Assembly: GCA_017420845.1 (NCBI GenBank) | Contig: JAFQOC010000218.1 | Location: forward strand, 1-12,298 | DNA: 12,298 nucleotides | Direction: 5' to 3' | Source of the DNA: Clostridia bacterium | Lineage (GTDB): Bacteria; Bacillota; Clostridia; Oscillospirales; CAG-272 | Part shown: one piece after another, positions 1-6,826 of the stretch | Position numbering within the stretch: position 1 is the stretch's first letter | Layout: the number at the start of each line of letters is the position of its first letter | Translations under genes and position numbers: made by a program | The notes under the pieces: model-generated | What the model was told of the DNA's origin: nothing | The model's database searches: none | What the model saw: the letters and a program-made list of their open reading frames with translations, nothing else

Positions 1-67
1 CTTGGCGTAGCCGCAACCCAACGCACCGATAAACCCAAATTTGAAAACTATACAACTGCAAACAAGA

Positions 68-94
68 AAAGGAGAAACCTATCGTCTCTCCTTT
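68..94 (-). terminator. Probable intrinsic terminator of the galK-walJ-rlmH operon
   Basis: An 8-base perfect inverted repeat (AAAGGAGA at 68-75 and TCTCCTTT at 87-94) has an 11-base loop. Read leftward, it is followed by a T-rich stretch at 70-61 (TTTTCTTGTT). It starts 10 bases past the rlmH stop codon, where an operon terminator is expected. The stem is AT/GA-rich and the loop is long, so the call is moderate. Bases 1-67 beyond it hold nothing I recognise. Confidence 0.55.
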
Positions 95-103
95 CACAAT
101 GAT

Positions 104-589
104 TCACTTATGGTACTTCGACCCCTTGGCGATCTGGTAGCAGCGGTATACCGCCTCGTACAAAATCACCCGCATGAGCTGGTGGGGGAAGGTCAGCTCG
201 GACACCGACAGCCGCATTTTGGCGGCGGACTTGACCTCGGGGGCCAGGCCGTGGGAGGAGCCGATAATGAAGCAGAGGGTACCGCACTCCGCCGTGACCG
301 ATTCCAGCTTGCGGGAGAGGTCGGGGGAGGACATCTGCTTGCCCTCCACGCAGAGAGCTATGGGGAAGGAGCGGGGCGGGATGGCGGCGAGGATGGCTTT
401 GGCTTCCTCTGACAAAGCCTTTTTGATCTCAGATTCGGAAGGGTCGTCGGGGAGCTTGACTTCTTTGAGCTCGATCTCCTCCACGCGGCACATCCCCGAA
501 AGGCGCTTTTTGTACTCGGCGGCGGCCTCGCGGAGGTAGGACTCCTTCAGGTTGCCCACCGTGATGAAGCGGACGGTCTGGGGCATCAT
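104..589 (-). CDS. rlmH: 23S rRNA (pseudouridine-1915 N3) methyltransferase RlmH
   Basis: RlmH is a small SPOUT-class enzyme that uses S-adenosylmethionine to methylate pseudouridine 1915 in helix 69 of 23S rRNA, acting on assembled 70S ribosomes. The 161-residue length is typical of the family. The AdoMet-binding trefoil-knot loop is visible as FIIGSSHGL (107-115). The C-terminal family signature is also present: LTFPHQLMR (132-140), followed by EAVYRCYQI and the terminal KYHK. The start overlaps the stop of the upstream walJ gene by 4 bases (ATGA), so the two are probably translationally coupled. An AGGAGG site lies 7 bases before the first ATG. A second ATG follows directly, so the protein may begin one residue later. 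The walJ-rlmH pairing is a common Firmicutes arrangement, which supports the call. Confidence 0.96.
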   Translation of the reverse strand: MMPQTVRFITVGNLKESYLREAAAEYKKRLSGMCRVEEIELKEVKLPDDPSESEIKKALSEEAKAILAAIPPRSFPIALCVEGKQMSSPDLSRKLESVTAECGTLCFIIGSSHGLAPEVKSAAKMRLSVSELTFPHQLMRVILYEAVYRCYQIAKGSKYHK

Positions 590-1431
590 AAGGGCACCTC
601 CTGTTGGTTGGCAACAGTCTTGGGAATGGGGGAGTCGGCCTCGCCTACCAGCATGGTGACTTGGTCGGATGCGGCAACGCGGAGAGTGGTTTCATAGCCC
701 GCCAGGGCGGAGAAGGTCTCATCGAAGGCCAGGTCGGGGTGGTTGTTCTCCTCGCTCAGATGGGCCAGCAGAAAGTGGGTGGTTCCCTGCCCTGCCAGCT
801 CGGCGCAGAGATCGGCACACTCCCTATTGGAGAGATGTCCCCGCTTTCCCCGGATGCGAAGCTTCAGTTCATAGGGATACGGGCCGTCCATGAGCATATC
901 CACGTCGTGGTTGGATTCGATCACCACCGCGTCACAGCCCGTCAATCCCTCTCGGATGGGGCGGGAGACGTGTCCGATGTCGGTGGCGTAGCCCACACGG
1001 GTCACGCCCTCTCCGTCGGGAAATTCCAGGCGGAAGCCCACCGAGGCACGGCTGTCGTGTGGGGTCTCAAAGGCCATGACGGTTACGTCCCCGATCCGCG
1101 CCGTGTATGGTGCTTTCTCATACAGGCGAAAGCACTTGCACAGAGCTTCGGGCTGAGTATCCCGATAGCGGAGAGCGGAGCGCAAGAGGATATGAACGGG
1201 GATGGGGTGCTTTTTGGTCAAGACCTCCAGCGACGACACGTGGTCAGTATGGTCATGGGTGATCAGAATGGCATCCAGGGTGTCGGGGGAAACACCGATG
1301 GATTTCAGGGATGAAAGCAGGGTGCGGGTGCATTTCCCCGCGTCAATGAGAATGCGGGTCGTGGGCGTCTCCAGATAGGCGGCGTTCCCTCCCGATCCGG
1401 AATACAGGGTACAGAGACGATACAGGGACAT
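586..1431 (-). CDS. walJ: WalJ/YycJ-like metallo-beta-lactamase-fold hydrolase
   Basis: This is an MBL-fold metallohydrolase of the YycJ/WalJ family, which binds two metal ions. In other Firmicutes it is linked to the WalRK cell-wall regulon and to DNA repair, and nuclease activity has been proposed. The N-terminal SGSGGNAAYLE (about 11-21) matches the family's SGSSGN opening. Metal ligands are visible: THDHTDH (H59, H61, D63, H64), TPHDS (H125), D151, RGHLSN (H199) and LAHLSEENN (H224). I start at the ATG at 1431 because a GGAGG lies 9 bases upstream of it. A TTG at 1440 in the same frame would sit directly on that site and would give three more residues. The gene starts 5 bases after the membrane-protein stop and overlaps rlmH by 4. 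No walRK genes are nearby, so a WalRK role here is only family inference. Confidence 0.92.
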   Translation of the reverse strand: MSLYRLCTLYSGSGGNAAYLETPTTRILIDAGKCTRTLLSSLKSIGVSPDTLDAILITHDHTDHVSSLEVLTKKHPIPVHILLRSALRYRDTQPEALCKCFRLYEKAPYTARIGDVTVMAFETPHDSRASVGFRLEFPDGEGVTRVGYATDIGHVSRPIREGLTGCDAVVIESNHDVDMLMDGPYPYELKLRIRGKRGHLSNRECADLCAELAGQGTTHFLLAHLSEENNHPDLAFDETFSALAGYETTLRVAASDQVTMLVGEADSPIPKTVANQQEVPL

Positions 1432-1436
1432 GTCGC

Positions 1437-1892
1437 TCAACCTCCAAAGAGCTTGGCCAGATAGCCGTCAAAGACGAAAAGGTACAGAGCCTCAGCCATA
1501 AAGACCACAACAAAGGGGATGATCAGTTGAAGCATCCAGCGGGATTTTTCCGCACGACGGCGTGTGTCCTCCACGAAGGCCTTCCGCTTATCGGCATTCC
1601 AATCCATCGGAAGCATATCCTCAGTCACGTCCTTGTTCACAAAGGCGCGGTTGTAGATCAGGTAAACGAGAAGAATGACGGCGAAGGCCACGCAATATAC
1701 CGTCAGAAGAACATAGAGAATCACGGGGTTCTGCAGCATCTCAGCCACGGCAATGCCGCCAAACCAGATTACAAAGAGAACAACGGTGAGGGCAGCCGTA
1801 ATGCCCAGACGGCGTTTGTTCTCCTTGGAGACAGGTCGGTCGGTTCTGCCGTCACGGGGGAGCAGAGGAGAGTTTCGATTGGGGGAAAACAT
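1437..1892 (-). CDS. Uncharacterised three-helix membrane protein
   Basis: This 151-residue protein has no function I can assign. It has a polar, arginine-rich N-terminus (1-28) and three hydrophobic segments (about 29-49, 57-80 and 120-141). Between the second and third is a charged cytoplasmic-looking loop with LPMDWNADKRKAFVEDTRRR (94-113). I have seen similar small membrane proteins with an LPxxW...K..F..D pattern in Clostridia, but cannot name the family. There is no signal-peptide cleavage pattern. An AAGGAG site lies about 5 bases before the ATG. The gene follows galK by 45 bases without an obvious terminator and directly precedes walJ, so it should be co-transcribed with both. The reading frame is well supported by composition and by its junctions; the role is unknown. 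Confidence 0.82.
   Translation of the reverse strand: MFSPNRNSPLLPRDGRTDRPVSKENKRRLGITAALTVVLFVIWFGGIAVAEMLQNPVILYVLLTVYCVAFAVILLVYLIYNRAFVNKDVTEDMLPMDWNADKRKAFVEDTRRRAEKSRWMLQLIIPFVVVFMAEALYLFVFDGYLAKLFGG
1441..1445 (-). promoter_or_regulatory. Ribosome binding site that fixes the walJ start
   Basis: GGAGG lies 9 bases before the ATG at 1431 and immediately before the in-frame TTG at 1440. The spacing favours the ATG. The site lies inside the last codons of the upstream membrane-protein gene. Confidence 0.7.
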
Positions 1893-1937
1893 AGGGTCTC
1901 CTTAACAAATGGTTGTATTTGTAATTTTTTGTTGCAA

Positions 1938-3287
1938 TCAGGCAATTCTGGCGGCACCCACGGGACGAATGCGAAGATCGTAGGTAGCTCCCTCACCGAA
2001 GGCACCGTCCATAAGGGCGGTGAACGCCTCCACACGCTCGGTGGGAACGTAGGCCTGAATGGTGCCCGCGAAGCCTCCTCCGTGTACACGGAAGGCTCCC
2101 TTCCCGCCCGCGAAGAAGGAGTCACAAAGGCAAAGGGCAAGAGACAGCCCCTGCTCTGTAATGTTCTTGGTGGTATAGACGTTCTGGAGATAGCAGAAGG
2201 ATGAGCGGCCCGAGGCCAGCACCCCCTCAAAATACTTGTCCACGGCGGTGTCGCGGGTTTCTATGTCGGTGGCGGCGATGGCGGCCTGGAGGGCGGCCTT
2301 CTGGGCGGCTACGCGGCCATTCTCCGAGAGGAAGTGGAGGGCGCGGAGAATGGCACGGTCACCCACGGTCTCGCGGAGAGCGGGCATGGCGGAAATTACC
2401 TGCTCGGCAGTAACCTCGCGCAGGACGGACTTACCAAAGTGAGCGGCCACAGCCTTCATCTCGGCGGGGACAGCGGCGTAATCGTCGGTGAGGTCGGCGT
2501 GGTTTCCGCCGGTGTTAACGATACAGAGATGGTAGCCGGCGGCGGTCATGTCAAAGGGCAGAGCCTCGATGACGGGGGCGGTGGGGTCGGCGAAGTCAAT
2601 GGCCACGATACCGCCCACGGCACAGGCCACCTGATCCATGAGTCCGCAGGGCTTACCGAAAAACTGATTCTCGGCGTACTGGGAGATCTTGGAGAAGGAG
2701 ACCTCGTCCACCTCGCCCTTGTTGTAAAGGTGGGAGAGGATGGTGCCGATCATGTCCTCAAAGGCGGCAGAGGAGGAAAGCCCCGATCCCTTGAAGACAG
2801 TGGACACGGTGCAGGCGTCAAAGCCGCCTACGGAGAATCCGTTATTCTCAAAGCCCTTGCAAACGCCCGCGATCAGGGAGGCGGAGGTACCGAACTTGGC
2901 AGGATCAGGCTCATGATAAGCAGCGATCTCCACGGTATCCTCACCGAAGCCCTCGCTCCACAGGCGGATGATACCGTCGGCGCGAGGGGAGGCAACGGCC
3001 AGCACGTCGAGGCTGATGGAGGCAGCGATGACACAGCCGTGGTTGTGGTCGGTGTGGTTACCCGACAGCTCACTGCGGCCGGCCACGGTGAAGAGGCCCA
3101 CCTCACGGTCGGCGCCGTACATGGAGGCGAAGGTCTCGCAGAGCTTTTTGGCACGCTCTCTCTGAGCAGGGGCTCCACCGGCGGAGCCGAGGGCCTCGAA
3201 GGTAGCGTCCAGCTCGCCCGCGTCGATGGCGGCTACGAGGGAGGAGAGGGTGGCGAGGGGTTTATCGAAGATCTTGATGGAGGTCAT
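1938..3287 (-). CDS. galK: Galactokinase (GHMP kinase family)
   Basis: This enzyme is predicted to phosphorylate galactose to galactose-1-phosphate with ATP in the cytoplasm, as the first committed step of the Leloir pathway. All three GHMP-kinase motifs are present: GRSELSGNHTDHNHG (about 70-84, the sugar-binding motif), GSGLSSSAAFE (about 167-177, the ATP phosphate loop) and the C-terminal RVHGGGFAGT (about 399-408). The segment ENQFFGKPCGLMDQVA (about 206-221) carries the expected catalytic Asp in MDQ. The usual GEHTDY is GNHTDH here, a variant I associate with clostridial galactokinases, so substrate preference is less certain than the fold. The frame is open further upstream to 3416, but I start at 3287: an AGGAA site lies 7 bases before this ATG, and the predicted promoter lies just upstream. 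At 449 residues it is slightly longer than classic GalK (about 380-390). No other gal gene is in the window. Confidence 0.88.
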   Translation of the reverse strand: MTSIKIFDKPLATLSSLVAAIDAGELDATFEALGSAGGAPAQRERAKKLCETFASMYGADREVGLFTVAGRSELSGNHTDHNHGCVIAASISLDVLAVASPRADGIIRLWSEGFGEDTVEIAAYHEPDPAKFGTSASLIAGVCKGFENNGFSVGGFDACTVSTVFKGSGLSSSAAFEDMIGTILSHLYNKGEVDEVSFSKISQYAENQFFGKPCGLMDQVACAVGGIVAIDFADPTAPVIEALPFDMTAAGYHLCIVNTGGNHADLTDDYAAVPAEMKAVAAHFGKSVLREVTAEQVISAMPALRETVGDRAILRALHFLSENGRVAAQKAALQAAIAATDIETRDTAVDKYFEGVLASGRSSFCYLQNVYTTKNITEQGLSLALCLCDSFFAGGKGAFRVHGGGFAGTIQAYVPTERVEAFTALMDGAFGEGATYDLRIRPVGAARIA

Positions 3288-3336
3288 GGTGGTGTTCCTT
3301 TCGTATGTAGAGTGAGGGGACATAAGAAGACAGTTT

Positions 3337-3365
3337 ATTATAGCATAGTTTGCGAGGGAATTCAA
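3337..3365 (-). promoter_or_regulatory. Sigma-A promoter of the galK operon
   Basis: On the minus strand, TTGAAT (3365-3360) and TATAAT (3342-3337) are separated by exactly 17 bases. Predicted transcription starts near 3330, giving a leader of about 43 bases before galK. The -35 matches consensus at four of six positions plus spacing; the -10 is perfect. Confidence 0.75.
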
Positions 3366-3409
3366 TGGGGAGATGTAAATTTTTGATCCGTACTCATCCG
3401 GCCCCCACC

Positions 3410-3438
3410 TTGACAAATCCCCCTGCTTATGTTATAAT
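3410..3438 (+). promoter_or_regulatory. Perfect-consensus sigma-A promoter facing right
   Basis: TTGACA (3410-3415) and TATAAT (3433-3438) are separated by 17 bases, a textbook strong promoter. It is divergent from the galK promoter, with about 44 bases between the two -35 boxes. The start point should be near 3445. The nearest downstream gene is the RNase III-like gene at 3792, so the transcript would carry a leader of about 347 bases. Confidence 0.8.
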
Positions 3439-3444
3439 AAGCCG

Positions 3445-3791
3445 AAGCCCACCGCAGGTCTCCCCCATTCCTTCCGCTCCGAGCTCGGACAGGCGGTTCT
3501 CCCGCCCCCGCGCGCCCGAGGCTGTGCCCCCCGGTACTGCTCTCGGCTCCCGCGCCTGTGTCCGCCCGACGCTCGGCTCGCTTGGGATATGGGGTCGATT
3601 TTGGTCGGTCTCGGCTTCGGCCTTGTCAGATGATGCGCGCACGCCTATGGGATGCAGGGGCGGCGGTGTCACGGCAGGGTACAGTACAAGCTCCCTCCCG
3701 CAGCTTTCTGCGGTGAAGCGGAGCGAGAGCGTCCCCAAAATACAAAATAACGGCACGCATCCCTCTGCCGCACATACGGAGGAATTCCCCC
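3445..3791 (+). other. Long GC-rich leader or possible non-coding RNA
   Basis: No convincing gene lies in these 347 bases; the open frames are low-complexity and lack ribosome sites. The sequence is GC-rich and contains several potential stems: the palindrome CCGAGCTCGG (3479-3488), GGCGG/CCGCC around TTCTC (near 3492-3506), GGC-TTCG-GCC (3613-3622) and CCGCAG-CTTT-CTGCGG (3698-3713). After about 3736 it becomes A-rich (CCCCAAAATACAAAATAA), then leads into GGAGG at 3778-3782, the ribosome site of the next gene. I do not see the conserved cores of tmRNA, RNase P, SRP RNA or a T-box. It could be a structured leader, a small RNA or an interspersed repeat; the sequence alone does not decide. Confidence 0.4.
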
Positions 3792-5804
3792 ATGCTGACC
3801 GTCCACAACACCGAAGCCATCCGCCGCATTGAGGCGGCCATCGGCTACACCTTCCGCGACAAGCGCCTGCTGGTGCAGGTCCTGACCCGCAAGACCTACC
3901 TGAAGATCGACCCCGAGGCCCCCGACAACGAGGTCCTGGAGTTCTACGGTGATACCCTCATGAACTACCACGTCACCAACTACTTCATGGCCAAATACGC
4001 CCACATGCTGGAGGACGGCCTGTTCTTCATGCGCACGGTGGAGCAGTTCACCGATCTACGCTCCCACTACGTTTGCAACCGCTACCTCATCGAGCGTGTC
4101 AAGGCTCTGGGGCTTGCCCGCTACCTCCGCGCCCAGAACCGTGACGCTGAGCTTCGCAAGGACAGCGAGAAGGCATACGCGGACATTTTTGAGGCTCTGG
4201 TAGGCGCCATCTACCTGGACTCCTACCAGAACGAAGCCCTCATCCGCTCCTTTATCCTGCGCCAGTTGGGGATCGATCCCCGCCGAACCCCTGCCGACAT
4301 TGAAGCATTTGACTACGACAAGCTGACTTCCCTTCCCGAGGATCCATCCACCGTGGAAGAGCCGGACGAAGCCATGATCCCCGATGATCCCGACGAGGAG
4401 ACAGTCTCAGCCTTCGAGGAAACAGAAGACACCCTGGAGGAATCTCCGATCGACGTGGCTCCCGAGGCCGTTTCCGCCCCCACGGAAAACGCAGAGACCG
4501 TACTCCCGGTTGCTGTCCCCCCTGCCGCCGTGCAATCCCCCTTGGAGGAAACCGCTCCCGTAGACGCAACCGTGTCCCCCGCAGAGATGCCCGTGCCCAC
4601 GGAAAGGTCCTCCGTTCCCACCAACCGGGAGAAGCTGGCCGTTCTCTGCGCTTCTCTGGGCTTCGAGCAACCCATCTACGGAGAAACGCCTCCCAATGCC
4701 CCCAATGCCCGTCCCGTAGCATCCTGCACCCTGAAGTACAAGGATGCCAAGGGTAAGCAGGTTAAGATCAGCCTCAACGATTCCGGAAAGACCCTGGCCG
4801 AGGCCACCGAAAAGGCCGCCGCGAAAATGCTTGCCAAGGTGGAAAAGCTGGCCGCCGCAGTGGTTGTCAAGGAACCGGCCAAGGCGGAGAAAGCATTCAA
4901 GGCCGAAAAAATTTCCAAGGGAAAAATGGATCGCTCCGCCGACTCCTCCGAGACTCCTGCACGTATTGTGGATGTGCAGACCGATTCCGTAGATGTGATG
5001 CCTGTAGCAGAGGTCCCTGTTGAAGAGATTTCCGTTGAAGAGGCTCCCGTCGAAGAGGCTCCCGTGGAAGAGATTCCCATCGAAGTAGCTCCCGTCGAAG
5101 AGGCTCCCGTCGAAGTAGCTCCCGTCGAAGTAGCTCCCGTCGAAGAGGCTCCCGTCGAAGAGGCTCCCGTCGAAGCAGCTCCCGTGGAAGAGATTCCCGT
5201 CGAAGAGGCTCCCGCCGAAGAAGCTCCTGTCGAAGAGGCTCCCGTGGAAGGAACTCCTCTGGAAGAGACTCCCGTGGAAGAAGCTCCCGCCGAAGAGGCT
5301 CCCGTCGAAGAGGCTCCCGCCGAAGAAGCTCCCATCGAAGAGGCTCCCGTCGAAGAGATGCCCGCAGAGATATCCGAAGCCAATACCAAGCCCGTCAAGA
5401 AATCCTCCCCCAAGAAGAAAACTACGTCGAAAAAGAAGATTGCGTCTGCTCCTACGGAGGATGCCGGCAAGGAGATCGTGCCCGAAGAGGTCAAGTCCGA
5501 GGAGATCAAAGTTGAAGAGAGCAAGGCGGAGGAGATCGTAGCCGAAGAGAACAAGGCTGAAGCATCCAAGCCCGCCAAGAAAGCCCCCGCCAAGAAAAAG
5601 ACTCCTGCAAAAAAGAAAACCGATTCAACCGAGGAAAAGGCTGCCGCATCCGAAGCAGAAGAGACGAAAGTCGAGGCTACTGAGTCCCCCCAAGAGGCAA
5701 CTTTTGAGAGCAAGCCCACCAAGGTGAGCAAGCCCCGCGCCCCCCGCAAGCCCCGCGCTAAAAAAGATTCCGCTCCCGCTGAGGACAAGCCTTCGGAGGA
5801 GTGA
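3792..5804 (+). CDS. RNase III-like protein with dsRNA-binding domain and long repetitive charged tail
   Basis: Residues about 8-160 form an RNase III catalytic domain: IGYTFRDKRLL (17-27), the signature NEVLEFYGDTL (46-56) and ADIFEALVGAIYLD (130-143). The acids matching E. coli E38, E41, D45, D114 and E117 are E47, E50, D54, D131 and E134, so double-stranded RNA cleavage is plausible. The E65 region appears to have a short insertion (LEDGLFFMRTVEQFTDLRS, 73-91). An acidic, proline-rich linker of about 110 residues follows. A dsRNA-binding domain lies at about 279-352, with SGKTLAEATEKAAAKML near its end. Then come 24 P-V-E-E-A-like pentads (404-523) and lysine-rich blocks such as KKAPAKKKTPAKKK. 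There is no signal peptide, so it should be cytoplasmic. Bacterial RNase III is usually about 230 residues; this is 670. GGAGG lies 9 bases before the ATG. It may be the cell's only RNase III or a second copy; the usual smc/ftsY neighbours are absent. Confidence 0.85.
   Translation: MLTVHNTEAIRRIEAAIGYTFRDKRLLVQVLTRKTYLKIDPEAPDNEVLEFYGDTLMNYHVTNYFMAKYAHMLEDGLFFMRTVEQFTDLRSHYVCNRYLIERVKALGLARYLRAQNRDAELRKDSEKAYADIFEALVGAIYLDSYQNEALIRSFILRQLGIDPRRTPADIEAFDYDKLTSLPEDPSTVEEPDEAMIPDDPDEETVSAFEETEDTLEESPIDVAPEAVSAPTENAETVLPVAVPPAAVQSPLEETAPVDATVSPAEMPVPTERSSVPTNREKLAVLCASLGFEQPIYGETPPNAPNARPVASCTLKYKDAKGKQVKISLNDSGKTLAEATEKAAAKMLAKVEKLAAAVVVKEPAKAEKAFKAEKISKGKMDRSADSSETPARIVDVQTDSVDVMPVAEVPVEEISVEEAPVEEAPVEEIPIEVAPVEEAPVEVAPVEVAPVEEAPVEEAPVEAAPVEEIPVEEAPAEEAPVEEAPVEGTPLEETPVEEAPAEEAPVEEAPAEEAPIEEAPVEEMPAEISEANTKPVKKSSPKKKTTSKKKIASAPTEDAGKEIVPEEVKSEEIKVEESKAEEIVAEENKAEASKPAKKAPAKKKTPAKKKTDSTEEKAAASEAEETKVEATESPQEATFESKPTKVSKPRAPRKPRAKKDSAPAEDKPSEE
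5001..5360 (+). repeat. 15-base tandem repeat encoding P-V-E-E-A pentads
   Basis: Twenty-four consecutive 15-base units, typically GAGGCTCCCGTCGAA in phase-shifted form, encode residues 404-523 of the RNase III-like protein. Common pentads are PVEEA, PAEEA, PVEVA and PVEEI, with rarer PLEET and PVEGT. Many units are identical or nearly so at the DNA level, which makes copy-number change by slippage likely. The frame is preserved because the unit is a multiple of three. Confidence 0.93.
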
Positions 5805-5830
5805 TTTCCCCTATCGCAAATATCGCAAAA

Positions 5831-5867
5831 AGAGAACGTGCCCTTCGCGGGGCATCGTTCTCTTTTT
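5831..5867. terminator. Bidirectional intrinsic terminator between convergent genes
   Basis: AGAGAACG (5831-5838) pairs perfectly with CGTTCTCT (5856-5863). TGCCC (5839-5843) pairs with GGGCA (5850-5854) around the loop TTCGCG, with one bulged T. The hairpin is flanked by AAAA on the left and TTTT on the right, so each strand has a T-run after the stem. It lies 27 bases after the RNase III-like stop and 16 bases after the ATPase stop on the other strand, so it should end both transcripts. Confidence 0.88.
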
Positions 5868-5882
5868 GTTCTATCAGCCAAA

Positions 5883-6599
<717 letters not shown>

Positions 6600-6640
6600 A
6601 ACAAATTTCCTTTCCTATTGGAATAAAGGGATGTATTTCA

Positions 6641-6824
6641 GATATAAGATACAAGATACGGTTACTTGATTCCCCATGAATTCTTTCAAAATTTAACTTC
6701 TTAATTTGTCCGTTTTTCTTGACAAGCTTCCTGCGAGATACGAGATACGGGATACGGAGGAACACAAAATATCATGTATCTGCCGAGCTTGCTCGGCGTG
6801 TATCTTGTATCCTTCGTATCTTCT
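6641..6824. repeat. GATAC heptad repeats in inverted orientation around a hairpin
   Basis: Three clusters of GATAC-like units occur here. The first is GATATAA-GATACAA-GATACGG (6641-6661) and the second is GATACGA-GATACGG-GATACGG (6737-6757), each with a 7-base period. The third is inverted: GTATC at 6800-6804, 6807-6811 and 6816-6820. GATACAAGATAC (6648-6659) is a perfect 12-base inverted match to 6800-6811. Between the second and third clusters sits a perfect palindrome GCCGAGC-TT-GCTCGGC (6782-6797). In the transcript the third cluster could pair with either of the other two. The pentamer TTTCA flanks the block on both sides (6636-6640 and 6825-6829), which may be chance. The block contains no gene. 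Confidence 0.75.
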
Positions 6825-6826
6825 TT

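Noticed and set aside
604..1314. A 236-codon rightward open frame opposite walJ
   Set aside because: Antisense shadow; the metal-ligand pattern of walJ on the other strand is intact.
2334..3386. A 350-codon rightward open frame opposite galK
   Set aside because: Glycine/valine-rich low-complexity shadow of galK; the galactokinase motifs on the other strand are decisive.
3427..3756. Short open frames on both strands in the leader before the RNase III-like gene
   Set aside because: Proline/arginine-rich low-complexity translations typical of GC-rich non-coding DNA, without ribosome sites.
3445..3791. A known housekeeping RNA (tmRNA, RNase P RNA, SRP RNA or T-box leader)
   Set aside because: I looked for their conserved cores and did not see them; a covariance search could still overturn this.
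5001..5360. P-V-E-E-A repeats as a wall-spanning surface-protein stalk
   Set aside because: The protein has no signal peptide, membrane segment or sortase motif, and its N-terminus is an RNase III domain, so a cytoplasmic location fits better.
6641..6820. GATAC repeats as a CRISPR array
   Set aside because: Units are only 7 bases, inverted relative to each other and lack unique spacers of normal length; no cas genes are present.
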